From Edaphochlamys debaryana (taxonomy: Eukaryota > Chlorophyta > Chlorophyceae > Chlamydomonadales), in assembly GCA_016858145.1 (NCBI GenBank), contig JAEHOE010000141.1, positions 62,001-126,000 on the forward strand: a stretch of DNA of 64,000 bases, written 5' to 3'. Below, piece after piece: positions 20,101 to 27,459 of this stretch. The notes beneath the pieces were generated by a model that was given only the letters and a program-made list of their open reading frames with translations, was not told the DNA's origin and did no database searches. How positions within the stretch are numbered: position 1 is the stretch's first letter; each line of letters opens with the position of its first letter. A program made the translations under genes and the position numbers.

Positions 20101-22465
20101 GTGCGGCGCAACCATCCGTCTCATCAGGCCAGCGCTCGTGGGCAACAGGCATACACGCCCCAGGGGCGAACACACGCACTTTAGGAGGCCCAGGCTCGTC
20201 ACTCATCCGAGGCGCGTCGCATCCCTCCATCTCAGGCCAACGTCCGAGGGCACCAGGCACCCAAGTCCCAGAGGCAAGCATTCGCAGTTTAAAGGTCCAG
20301 GACTCATCACACACCCGTAGCGCATCCCACCCACTTGACGCAAGCCAGCGCCCACGGGCAGCAGGCACCCACGTCCCGCAAGCAGGCGTACGCAGGTTAC
20401 GAAACCAGGACTCATCGTCCATCCAGGGCGCGATGCACCCCCCCGTCTCAAGCCAGCGCCCGTGGGCGACAGGCATCCATGTCCCAAAGGCAGGCACACG
20501 CAGTTCGACAGACCAGAACTCATCACACACCCGTGGCGCGTCGCATCCACTTATCGCGAGCCAGGGCCCGCGGGCATCAGGCGCCCACGCCCCGCAAGCA
20601 GGCGTACACAAGTTACGAAACCAGGACTCATCACCCATCCAAGGCGCGTCGCATCCCTCCGTCTCAAGCCAGCGTCCCTGAGCAACAGTCGCCCATGCCC
20701 CGGGGTCGGGCCCATGCAGGTCGATGGGACAAAGCGCAATGTAGTGCGATGGCGTATGACGCGCGGGCACTACGGACCAGCGCCCGTGCGCAGCAGACAC
20801 CCGTATTCCAAAGACAAGCGCACACAATATTGTAGGGCAGGGCAGGCCGCCCTCCCGAGTCACACCGCTGGCTGCAATTCCGCACCAACGACCTAGGGTG
20901 GCCGGCTCCAATTCTCCAGGAGCTGGCGCCCTCGAGGCGTGGGTCACGTGTGCAACGGGCACACAGTGCCAAGCGCCGGGGGCTACAAGGCGCGGCGCCG
21001 TAGCCGGCGCAGACGGCGTGTTGGGTGGCGTGGGGCTGGCGAACTGGGCGAGCTTGAGGTTGTCGGTCCTGGTGCTGGCAGTCACCTTGCAGTGGCCGGC
21101 CCCGGGGGGGAGCAGGCTCTTCACCTTTTCCACGGTGGCCTCCGCAGAGATGAGGGCCTTGACTGCGGGCGGGCGGGCCGTGCGGGGGGAGGTGAGTTGG
21201 GGCAGGGGCCAGAGGGGTGCGGGGTGCGGGGCGAGCGGGGGCGCGAGGTTGGGAGGGGGCGCCGAGTGCGAGACTCGGCTGTCGCAGGCTGCAAGCAAGA
21301 CTGTAGGATGGAAGCGCTCACCCTCGTGGTCGGCCTGTGCCTGGGCGGCGGCCGACCATTCTTGCCGCGCCACCGAGCTGGCGCCTGCGTTCTTCTGGCG
21401 CTCCTTCGCGTTGTCCGCCGTGGATAGGCCCGAGAGCGTAACGTGCACGCAACCCAGCGAGCCCAGGCATCCGTTGACCGCGGGCAGGCCGTAGCCCGCG
21501 CTCAGGAAGATAATTTCTGGCATATCGGGCATCTCGCGGTCCAGGGCCTGAGCGACTATGGGCTGCAGGTGGAGGTGCTGCTGCACGGCCTCCTCATCCA
21601 TGTTGAGAGCCTGGCTCGCGGTGAAGGCGAGACGGGCCGCCGGGAGATCGGCGACGCCGAAGGAGAGCATGTGGCAGCCAGGGGCACCGGCATAGTGCTC
21701 GATAGGTGTGTTTGCGGTGAGTTTGTGAAGCTCAATACTGCCGTTTGGTACGCCATTGCGAGTGCGGGCCCCCACGGCCGCGATGGCTGGGTAGGAGCGA
21801 CTCTGCATGTCAGCTGACTGGGGGCAAGCGCAGCAGTAGTGGGGCTGTGGCAGGAGGCGGTCGCTTAAGGTATAAGTGGAGAGTGTGTCGCCGGCATCGG
21901 GGTCAAATCGGAGGTGCGCAAGGCCGTACTCCAGCGCTCCGCCCGGGGCGCCCAGGGTGTGGTGGTTGTGGATTTGACTGCCGTGTGTGGCAGGGGAGCT
22001 TGCGGTGGGGGGTGCGGCAGGGCCGGGGGCGTGTGCGGGGGATGTGCACAGGCAGGATACGGCCTGGGCCGCGTGAGCCTGTGGGCTGGTTGTAACGAGC
22101 TGTAGGAGGAAAGCAACAAGCAGGGCGGGGACGAGAGACGGGGTAGGAGAGCGGGCCCATGTTTGGCGCTGTAGCCTCTCGCGCAACGGATCCGCCGCGG
22201 TCTTTTGCAGGCTCGAGAATGGCAGCGTGTGCTTGCGTTGCGGAGGCACCCTATCGCCTTCCAGCGCAGCCTTTGCCGGCAGCCGCGTTTCCCGCGATGG
22301 GCGCGTGCTCCGGTCCCGGCCCGCTTTCCGGCTAAGGGGCTGATCCCTGTAGGTGCCAGGCAGGTGCTCCACGGCGGCTGTGCTCAGTGGGGCGCCGCGC
22401 CAGCCCTCCTTGGTCGCCATGCTGCTAAGTCTCGTTGCCGCGACGGGGTTGTTGGTACTAGGCAT
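11126..22465 (-). CDS. Giant LINE polyprotein: Josephin-like protease, APE endonuclease, RT, chromo-like and PCIF1-like domains
   Basis: A single frame of 3779 codons. Visible order: hydrophobic segment about 110-126; eight Trp-rich 36-residue repeats about 555-816; about eight predicted membrane helices 928-1241; Josephin-like protease about 1285-1460 (Q1303, C1308, H1418, D1433); Pro-rich linker with basic motifs and QRTLDKLW near 1707; APE endonuclease about 1751-2016 (THNVRG, LTETK, GGDFN with D1908, SRIDD, CDHR); RT about 2330-2620 (NKAPGPDGLP, LDFSAAFNTVNH, GTIQGDTLSPVLF, YADD at 2576-2579) plus thumb; QPTLDKFL near 2976; acidic/basic linker with PPKRKR; chromo-like about 3280-3400 (YLVRW...WAPLEALTNC); PCIF1-like about 3580-3720. 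Endonuclease and RT would nick DNA and prime cDNA at the target. The start follows an in-frame TGA. Ubiquitin, chromatin and methyltransferase roles are inferred from fold resemblance only. Confidence 0.9.
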   Translation of the reverse strand: MPSTNNPVAATRLSSMATKEGWRGAPLSTAAVEHLPGTYRDQPLSRKAGRDRSTRPSRETRLPAKAALEGDRVPPQRKHTLPFSSLQKTAADPLRERLQRQTWARSPTPSLVPALLVAFLLQLVTTSPQAHAAQAVSCLCTSPAHAPGPAAPPTASSPATHGSQIHNHHTLGAPGGALEYGLAHLRFDPDAGDTLSTYTLSDRLLPQPHYCCACPQSADMQSRSYPAIAAVGARTRNGVPNGSIELHKLTANTPIEHYAGAPGCHMLSFGVADLPAARLAFTASQALNMDEEAVQQHLHLQPIVAQALDREMPDMPEIIFLSAGYGLPAVNGCLGSLGCVHVTLSGLSTADNAKERQKNAGASSVARQEWSAAAQAQADHEGERFHPTVLLAACDSRVSHSAPPPNLAPPLAPHPAPLWPLPQLTSPRTARPPAVKALISAEATVEKVKSLLPPGAGHCKVTASTRTDNLKLAQFASPTPPNTPSAPATAPRLVAPGAWHCVPVAHVTHASRAPAPGELEPATLGRWCGIAASGVTREGGLPCPTILCALVFGIRVSAAHGRWSVVPARHTPSHYIALCPIDLHGPDPGAWATVAQGRWLETEGCDAPWMGDESWFRNLCTPACGAWAPDARGPWLAISGCDAPRVCDEFWSVELRVPAFGTWMPVAHGRWLETGGCIAPWMDDESWFRNLRTPACGTWVPAARGRWLASSGWDALRVCDESWTFKLRMLASGTWVPGALGRWPEMEGCDAPRMSDEPGPPKVRVFAPGACMPVAHERWPDETDGCAAPRAGDDFWLPKSGVSDPGARMSVAHGRWPDETDGCRVPYRTAAHKHGLSVTNVTTGCNATTGLARAAPSGLNRTPMGTRLDYSLPLPHSARLTPLSPCRDPDHPVAPRSTWAWRLPPAPNPTALLVRDLQLLAACQVDWTERISLGTACLAATLPLTLMVLLDISRALHDSPLLRVLPTPLARALGLCARTATYTSRLQAVWGLLATVVCLICYNTAAHATTLLLATAALSLAIALTLAACALAIALAALWTALKLAPALVTYATAGCVWATCALPAVAAVNHLLHTWVSTHNPLRRPHSPDTPVRLACTLCLTGASALPLVYATCSQPLAWAAILYTTATIALTTGLIAATLLGTQLLASCAPAATPLARTLAHHAGALALIALITSTLCAPAPQATPPPCADWTYQAWHAHGYTMPTTTPWAIAPTPQTPPWHPTVNTLGVLCLAINLLVPSTPHVTPAPPLQLRGMPGTNVTPATPPPGSRGRPPLNTHTYSDSACYVAPDSTSASLYHECQQGALCEVHAWNNLHGCAAIDHAHLLAYHQAGLDTLTGDARCLWAQSFNPSEGMTTEFLNHYLAHNETSQTWRSVSRKINLTAQRGSTRTSILNRLDGLQYDPRGPGGFTVHGVDHTYAVRWVNGTWYHSDSRNHAPRPMTDSDWAAIEGQLRIPSSIFKEHLTNMTASVRQWALGPLARIPSPWAPSHPQPPAHSPPPPRGSPAPPALTAGPDPAQPQPKRQTTADLLTAPTPRGPPPRPTPTRGPSAPPAPGPAPTAHPRSKRRKTANPTRADGTAPLTLPPPAGPPPPPPGGPPPRPPSPPRPPAPPARAPGPASGAQPHLKRQKTQNPHGSGHPRPPNSNDAHNATPAPDSAARGKWVRQRDGNEYWLPDNALPPTNPTDPPANPARQTPPPPPRQPAKKQRTLDKLWARTASAPNTNGAGAPQADPSAPSCPANSPDSERENSCPTLRIATHNVRGLWANADSVICNMRAWAADAVILTETKTGKRTTWIRTRLASEERGYRLFCSSAPATRSNTRPHAGVAIAIAGRYCQAGCTRQINTPAHLAGYVSHVIIRTPGSTPLHIVGVYIPENSALRLAVYEYLQTAHRTAAAQGAHLAAGGDFNAVASAHDRTTGACDTADRSHQAFLKKSRFAALHTSPNAPRAWTFMQTQHGEGTHYSRIDDILLSPALRKAVGPNAGGSNHPPRALESVMAAGGSCDHRAILLSLATTAIRLWDPPATPAPPQARDARSWQNVSLPVSQTALDAAQARMMASQWPEAMASLCESLAQAMGAVRAELNTFVTTQSTDATGLIQRLRANPTVAGVSIDEAANAINHTLNACYDTLYDECTKKPADRRWWMRRSVSREYEKLNQTHASQKSDLTAAMEQCGLGPRRPGPAPAHVTALREQVRQTGLQLKALAKQGSSQRQRRAREQLQKELATRPRQAHKKIFTTQELERGLPAVQDCQGQMQTTPSSILDTVHAYYRKLSAGNRTGRFRPEEAPRHYPFEAPGAPDPFTLHRTIDPTAHSLLSAIADPANYERCIGHLAKNKAPGPDGLPNELLRCLPPDLKEVLHHFMTVIYVRATTPATWTVSTTVLLPKDGDPTLLKNKRPIALANTCYKLYTSLITVSIGTVQDWMQLISDTQEGFQAYKNTTRQLLNVVHAIEDAGLTRQDLYVMYLDFSAAFNTVNHDKLLQIMWDLGLPADLIDVVQDLYSQARTQVHTEHGCTAPIPVERGTIQGDTLSPVLFLVFAEPLIRWLHVGGRGYRYGCLTAQDNQQWHCSSAAYADDLAVLTNSVADLKVQAQKVEEYSNWAGLAVNHSKCAVSGILHRQAWSDRGLNGPCCPRTLRPALEGQIKINGTSLPYQAPTVPYKYLGVQLTLTLHWGAHIAAITRKVVEKIDCVNGSLASAPQKIRLLQQCVKAVIKYGFPVMPYGPSDIAALDAKIAQAARRALNLPRGFPTRALLLPPTEYGAGIQSLRVQYAETAAKALVTSLNDEGRLGVVSAAMLCLQSARWGKTSVQGRAKQASYYCTLRMLQNAEANGLHLTDQGATFAAPTDPLVGAALAAARQSQAPCLAHLDLTPLMELGLSPYDLLDKRTKRHIISTTELRTLARNNSARVRPQHLVALNRLSLALSRACTPAPHNLDPTDCYTTQPLPADHRQLPDAPCFAGFRDPSARPTGLTQPTLDKFLRAQQRMPDANATNRNDEAPPAAAEGAEVGGNESDEQEPAEAPEAAAQAPQDPAPAEPPPRRNATRAARNQHVPAAPQPRPEKRTTPGGSNPPKRKRAHAIVIDTAPRGVLTVGAQAHGAGFTDPDGAPGGEGGLCPRRAFESLMTDCNQSVPNLGALRVAKGQAWQGPFNPTTDRRPPARQAPPPRRGLSATLLTRQRALVPNNSATPDDPPAPGPPEPHTHPSPRLTADTRKSTPKRVQYAAKKWGQLGWPRWKVAREQLLRCAIPWPSPAAVKAGQGENRSVGATQITYDLYHELDDVESVLAGPTYVGLTAEQIAALRADGHNPTPRERVQIQYLVRWRPSLIPTGALECYEEMGLVTETVAKASQRPTPRGTEPARKPLYGRGIDQNFRYVTWKPMWAPLEALTNCDSWTAALAQYNATPRPGPAAAAPTARPDANLTNAQRQGRWESPAEDPAARTRRIMANTTVQRTPCNPYADIHPPGRYTIQAGRRRSQADTTDPDPAFVYSPNGTLLGQLPVSRLWVLHQRHQATQSDPNMCPPPHVFAEYVARLLSYYWGEVPGGKRAKTAPRGQDCLCPWTRLLLLRALASVPLAGPVVERFASPLTCARFTTTYCSAREEDRLFGAAGEAYSTLMAGLSMAHPPHDPASGLKALQWAAASTEVSNGSGAPTVSLLVLPWSNTAPYTRLLNHRHVHSLARLPDSICPLTTGIGLPENRPGPRHGMRLVLVANDDGIAALNGSGAGEGSSRWATLRTEPKQRCHEACPAQARARPRTTGDTSRAPACAPRGALKGT
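20010..20800 (-). repeat. Eight 108-bp coding repeats (36-residue Trp-rich unit)
   Basis: On the plus strand, strings like CCAGCGCCCGTGGGC recur at 20018, 20129, 20237, 20345, 20453, 20561, 20669 and 20777: spacing 108 bp, once 111. The period is a multiple of three and stays in frame in the large ORF. The encoded unit has the pattern GTW-x-P-VAHGRW-x5-GCDAPR-x2-DE-x-W. Divergence between units indicates age, while the exact phase indicates selection for protein. Confidence 0.92.
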
Positions 22466-22502
22466 TCATCTAGCTATTGTGCATAGCCCTTGCTCCTCTT
22501 TT

Positions 22503-22514
22503 AGTGTCCCTGAA
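22503..22514. repeat. Target-site duplication, right copy (AGTGTCCCTGAA)
   Basis: Exact 12-base match to 9830-9841. It is followed by GATCTCCCAGG as in the empty site at 23717. Confidence 0.93.
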
Positions 22515-22603
22515 GATCTCCCAGGACAGCTTGAATCCAGCGCCGGGCTTGTAAAGCAGCGGATCTAGATCCCCTGAATGGTGGGCGGGCATGATCCTGC
22601 AAG
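22515..22603. repeat. Copy 1 of the ~1.1-kb duplication (right part)
   Basis: Identical in order to 23717-23805, ending in CCTGCAAG, after which copy 1 runs into G homopolymers. Confidence 0.88.
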
Positions 22604-22664
22604 GGGGGGGGGGGGGGGGGGGGGGGAGACCGGGGGGGGGGGGGGGGGAGTCAGGGCGTGTGCC
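22604..22664. other. G homopolymer junction between the duplicated units
   Basis: Two G runs of roughly 20 bases each (about 22603-22626 and 22632-22648) separated by AGACC, then a short unique piece. This may be a real low-complexity junction or a poorly resolved assembly join. Confidence 0.8.
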
Positions 22665-23805
22665 ATGTGTATCCGGCGGGTGCCCGGAGTTGAAGAGGGC
22701 GCTGTACACCCGTCGCCCGCTCCCGTTCGCCGTACGTGTGACAAGTGTGACCCGTCTGACGGGTGGCGTGCTCCACAAAGCACGCCGGCCGCTCTCCGCC
22801 CCTGCTGCGCGTCGACGAGTAGACGGGTCGGACTTGGCAACATCCCGCAAGACAGCTGAGCCAAAAGCTTTGAGCACGCAAAATGCAGTTCATTCCGTTT
22901 GGGTCCCTGCTGGCCACCGACTACGCTCACCGTATCCTCATTGAGCGACCCTTTGGCTCCAATCACAAGCGCTGGGCGGGCTCCGCGGTGGCTAGTCGCT
23001 GCCTTGCGCGCGCGGCTGCCCGCTGCATGTTGGTGGGTGCATCGTGAGCGCGAACCTCACGGCTCTCGCTCTGCTGGACCTTCCTGGTGTCAGGCAAGTG
23101 GGTATGAGCTACAAGCATTACAAAACACCGGCCGTGGGGCACTAAGGCTCATGTCGGCGGGTGCCTATGGCCCTGCGCCGCATGCTGACAGCCATGTTCG
23201 GCCCACGACTTGTCCGCTACCAACAACCCCCCTTGCAGCCGAATTGCGAGCAATTGAGACCTTAGGTATCCATCAGCAATCCCCCCCACTTTCCCCCGCG
23301 ATCCGCAAGCATCTGCACCGTATCCATCACCCACCAACATGCTTCCCACCTGCCAATTTGTCAGTTTCGCATGACTTGCAGCGCGGCTAGTGCGATAACT
23401 CCGACCACTTGCAGTATGCCCTTCGTAAGCGTACATATATCTCCTCGCAACGCCCGCACCAAACCCCGAGTAAGGGTACAGCAGGGCTTGTGCCGCACCA
23501 CCTCCCGCCCCCCCCCCCCCCCCCTTGTGCCCCCGTTGCTGCCAGCCCATGCCCCTTCCCCAGGCTTGCAAGTGCCCTGCAGCCCCACGGGACGCATCAG
23601 CGATACGCATCCTCGGGGTAGTTCCCGTCCGCCGCAAGGATGGCGGGGAGGGTGGTGGCAAAGAGCCGCTTGACGGTCGCCATGCCTCACTCGGGGGTCA
23701 GAGCAGTGTCCCTGAAGATCTCCCAGGACAGCTTGAATCCAGCGCCGGGCTTGTAAAGCAGCGGATCTAGATCCCCTGAATGGTGGGCGGGCATGATCCT
23801 GCAAG
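22665..23805. repeat. Copy 2 of the ~1.1-kb tandem duplication (intact, carries the empty insertion site)
   Basis: Matches 8797-9841 followed by 22515-22603. Because it lacks the LINE it acts as an internal pre-insertion reference: 23701-23724 reads through the target without interruption. Confidence 0.92.
23691..23798 (-). CDS. Candidate 36-codon exon inside the duplicated unit
   Basis: On the minus strand, an acceptor (CTTGCAG before 23798) and a donor (GA then GTGAGG, exon end 23691) enclose 108 bases with 35 complete codons: IMPAHHSGDLDPLLYKPGAG, then FKLSWEIFRDTALTP. The exon has one leading and two trailing bases, so it keeps phase. The rest of the gene was not assembled from the neighbouring sequence and the protein is unrecognised. 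In copy 1 the LINE interrupts this same exon within the codons for FRDT, so copy 1 would be inactive. Confidence 0.4.
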
Positions 23806-25765
23806 CCCTGCCAGTGGATGGGGGTATAACGACGACTAACAACCGCCAAACTATTGTGGCTAACTAAACCTCAGCGGAACACCCTCAAACAGCGTGAAAC
23901 TACGGCTAACAGCATTTAGCGCAAGTTCTGGAACGACCGGCGTGGGGTTGTTGACGTTGTTACACCGGCATCCTGAGATCGCGTTTGAACTACAATTCAA
24001 GGCTCAAACTACGCCCAAACAGAGTTCGTAACCAACCTCGGAACAAGCTGGAAGCGGTAACATGCTCTGGAGCCGCAAACAGCGCTCAAACACCGTTTGT
24101 AATCACGCTCAGGGGTCACTTCTGAACCAACAAACACGTTGTGTCCCAGTAACAGGTTGCGGTATAAACGATTGCGCTTGTTACGGTAACAAGGATCTGT
24201 GGGCTGCAAACAGCGCTCAACATGCATTTAACTACGCTCAGAGGAAGCCACTGAGCTAACAGACATGCTGTGTCCCAGCACCAGGATTCGGAACAAGGCC
24301 CCGACCACTTGAAAGAGAATGCGAGGGGTTTGCTGGAAGGGCTTGCTCGTCAGCGTGCATGGGCGTTTCTTGTGCACAAGCCTCTATCAACCCCGCAGCA
24401 AAGAAGGCCGGAAAACCTGCTGACTTGCTTGCCAATCACGCAAGGACTGTTCACAGAGTGGTCCCAGCAGGTTTGGCAAGGCTGTATGCCCAAGTGCATG
24501 ACTCCTGCTTCTCTCTCGTCGACAGAACAGAAGTTAAGGCGTGTGGGGCGAGGCGGGCGCAAGAGGGGCAAGGGTGGGTGGGGTAGGGCTGCAGGTTATG
24601 ACTGGAGGGGGAGCCGGGCATAGCAAACCATGGCTAGCTAAGTAAAAACTTCCTTTCCCCTGCCTCCCCCTCCCACCTCTTCTTCCACCCTTCCTCCGCT
24701 GTTCCCCTCTCTTACCTTTCCCACCTCCGCCTGCCCCACCACCTTCACCATTGAGTACAACGTACCGCTTGTAAGTTGCTACGTCGCCGAAGAAGATGAA
24801 CCCGCTAACGTATGCTAAAGAGTGCCAGTGTGTAAAGGTACGTCACCATTGAAGGGGGTTTATTTCCCCCGCTTCACGGGGTCTCCCCCTTACAGTGCCA
24901 CTCGGGCTGCATGTAGGGGTTGGGGCAGGAGAGGGGGTGGTGGCACAGCGAGGGACGGGCACGTCAGGTAGGAGCAGCAGGTGAGGGCAGCAAGGGCCAC
25001 CGCCCGGCCTCGATAGGGCCTCGCTCAGCAAAAACCTGCCCCTGCAGCAGGCGCTGGCCAACCAGACATGTCGCCAGGAGCCGCTCAAGACCCATCCGGT
25101 AATACGCGCGCTCTGCTACTTGCCCACTTCACAATGACTTCCTGCTTTGCCACGGCCGCGAGGTGACTGGGGGCCTGGAGCCAAGCGTGCCATCGTGCTC
25201 TGCGCTGCATTGCGCTTTGCTTTTCACCCCCCTCTACGCACCCCGCCAATGTGCGCCTGCCAGTCCATACGTGCGGTTAGTGTGGTTGCGGCATACTATG
25301 CGCGGGGGTAGTACCACCCCCGCCCTCTGCCTCGCACCTGCAATCAACCTCGTGCCCCCGACCTCCCAACCCGAACCCCTCTCAATTTCCACACACCAAC
25401 CTGGGCGTCTCCCGCCCTTGTGGAGCATCGGGGCGTCCCTATGCCAGCCAAACTGGGGGTCACCCCCTATAGTCAGCGACAACGACCCCGTCAACGAGGC
25501 ACAGTAGTCAACAAGATAGTCAGATCGGTGTCAAGGAGTAGTCAGGTCGACGTCAAGGAGGCGTCAGCTTTCCAACAATCGCTACAACCTGACGACCCAT
25601 CGTGGGTAACGACCCACCGCGGTTAACGACCCACTGCGGTTAACGACCCTCGTCCGCGCCAACGACCATAGTCAAGTACCGGCCCCGTCCCGGCCCGGTC
25701 CCGCTCTGTTAGCCCCCCGCGGCGCACTCGCCCCCCCCACCCCCACCGGCCCTGAGACCCTGCAC
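23806..25765. other. Non-genic stretch with a diverged ~130-bp tandem repeat
   Basis: Less GC-rich than its surroundings at the start. GCAAACAGCGCTCAA occurs at 24075 and 24206, and TGTGTCCCAG at 24139 and 24269, giving a period of about 130 bp; weaker relatives lie near 23887 and 24010. Around 25595-25650 there are three short units of TAACGACCCAC(C/T)GCGGT type. A plus-strand acceptor/donor pair near 25042-25098 could bound a small exon, but nothing links to it. Confidence 0.6.
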
Positions 25766-27200
25766 CTAAACCCCTCGCCACTTAGGCACCGGCGCCGCGG
25801 CGCGCCGAGGGCTGTCACTTTGGCAGCGACTGTTGCTGGAGGCCCGCCTGCTGGCTTGCCTTCCGCCTCCGGCTTTTAGGGCGTACACAATGCCGCCCTG
25901 GGCGTCCTGCACTTTCCTCACGTCGTTCCACTTGATCCCCGCGGCGGACAGCCTGCACAGCAGGGGCGAAGGGTGTTAATACAGAAGTAGCAGAGCAGCG
26001 AGTTGCAAAGCAAAAGCAGCCAAGCATGCCCGAGCAGTAAGGCGGCAACTCCCGGCCAACCCGGACACCGGTGTCCCGGAGTCATTCCCGTAGGACACCG
26101 TGTCGGCACGATGTCTGTTGACTTACGGAGGCCAGGGTGCACAGCAGGGGCCCATCACCAGCGTAAGACCACTAAATCGCCATGTCATGGTACCCCTGAC
26201 ATTACCCCTGTCGTCAACCCTCGATAGGCCACTCACACGAGAGAGTTCGCCTGGTTAAGCCAGGCCTGCACCGGATTGCCCGGGCAGTCGCGTGTCGACC
26301 TGACCGGGATCCACACTGCCACGAGGTCGGTTTTCGCCACAATGTCCGGCGCCAGCTTCTTGGCCGCGGCGAGGTTCTTAACGTGGGCGTCCTCGGTCGC
26401 AGCCGACGTTGCCTTCTTCTTGCCGCCCTTCTTGGGCGCCGCCGCCCTGCCGAGGGTGGGAGGCGCGGGGCGGGGGAGGGTGGTTGTTGCGGGGTTGCAT
26501 GCGCACCCTTCCGCACTGTTCCAACGCTATCGAGTGAAGACCTACACAAGCTTCCCCCCCAGCTGCGCGTACATGTCAGAACAAGGAATCCCCTATCACG
26601 CGTTAGAATGGACATCTGATTTTATCGCATTCCGGTCAAATTTTCGTGTAAGCTGACCGAGACACATGGCCACAGTTCCTGCACCCACCGTTCCGCCTCC
26701 TCGAAGGCGTCTCGCATGGCGTCAACGACCTCCTCGGCGGACATCTCGCCCATGCCCCCCTGCAGCAGCACCATCCGCACGCCCAGGCGCTTGTTCTCCA
26801 CCCAGTACTTGCAGAGCATGTCGCAGAAGTAAGTGTACGTCATGCGCCTCCGAGAGAGGTAGAGGTCGAGGTCTCCAATCGCGCGGGCGCTCAAGAGCGA
26901 GGCCACCAGCACCGGCACCAGATCTGTCTGCTCGAACTCTACGAAGCTCCCTGGGCCAATGCCGTGGCTGTTACGTCCGCTGCGTGGCTGAGATGGCTGG
27001 CCTAGGCCCTGGTCAAACGAAGGGTGTAGCACCCCGTTCGCCGAGCTCCCGGCCGAGGGCAGCCCGTAGGGCCCCGGCCAAGGCGAGCCTCCATTGAGAG
27101 ACTGAGAATGCGTGTCATAGGGGCCACCGTAAGCCCCATTGTGTTGGCCCGGCGGGGGCAGAGCGTAAGACATTCTCAGAGAGCGACCATCAGAAAGCAA
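25766..27200 (-). CDS. Three-exon gene, unknown function (about 302 aa)
   Basis: Exons 27200-26689, 26446-26237 and 25952-25766. Splice phases agree at both introns: exon 1 ends CG before GTGGGT and exon 2 starts G after GGCAG; exon 2 ends GT before GTGAGT and exon 3 starts G after GTGCAG. The N terminus is Gly/Pro/Ser-rich (start at 27200, or the second ATG at 27173). It is followed by a structured part, FVEFEQTDLVPVLVASLL then DLYLSRRRMTYTYFCDMLCK, a Lys/Ala linker (APKKGGKKKATSAA), LVAVWIPVRSTRDCPGNPVQ and, in the last exon, LSAAGIKWNDVRKVQDAQGG. I do not recognise the family. Consistent phase, a terminal stop and a change from disordered to structured sequence support a real gene. Confidence 0.6.
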
Positions 27201-27459
27201 CCATTACGACCTATAGTGGACTATGTATGTATGTGTAAGGTTCTATGTGTGTTGGATGTGCTCCCACTTCGCAGTGGAGGAGCTGGCCCTCAATGTCCCA
27301 ATCGCGTACTCACGATCCCACGCAACGTAGACCCCCCCCCCCGCTCAGCCCCGGGGAAAGCGCGCAATCGTTCCATAGTCCTGTGTAGGCGAAGAGTCGA
27401 CAGAGCACCTAGCTTTACGCAGCGCGCAGCGCGCGTCCGTAGTCGAATGTCAAAATAGG

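Larger units (their letters stand above)
9842..22502 (-). mobile_element. 12.66-kb non-LTR (LINE) retrotransposon, near full length
   Basis: Boundaries are fixed by the 12-bp target-site duplication and by comparison with the uninterrupted second copy of the host repeat. In element sense it runs from 22502 down to 9842: a 5' leader of only about 37 bases, one huge coding frame (22465-11126), RNase H and tail in shifted frames (11136-9944), a 3' UTR of about 100 bases and a short tandem tail of TTTCTA-type units. There are no LTRs. The APE-type endonuclease, RT with YADD and RNase H place it among LINEs. The overall plan (very large, protease plus APE plus RT plus RNase H) recalls the Dualen/RandI group of Chlamydomonas, but the clade was not tested. 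The leader carries a stop (TGA) directly before the first ATG, so the start is plausible. The perfect duplication and the long intact frame argue for a recent insertion. Confidence 0.93.

Noticed and set aside
18080..20900. Josephin, membrane and repeat region as a host gene fused by assembly error
   Set aside because: It is in one uninterrupted frame with the endonuclease and RT, and the target-site duplication lies outside it, so it belongs to the element.
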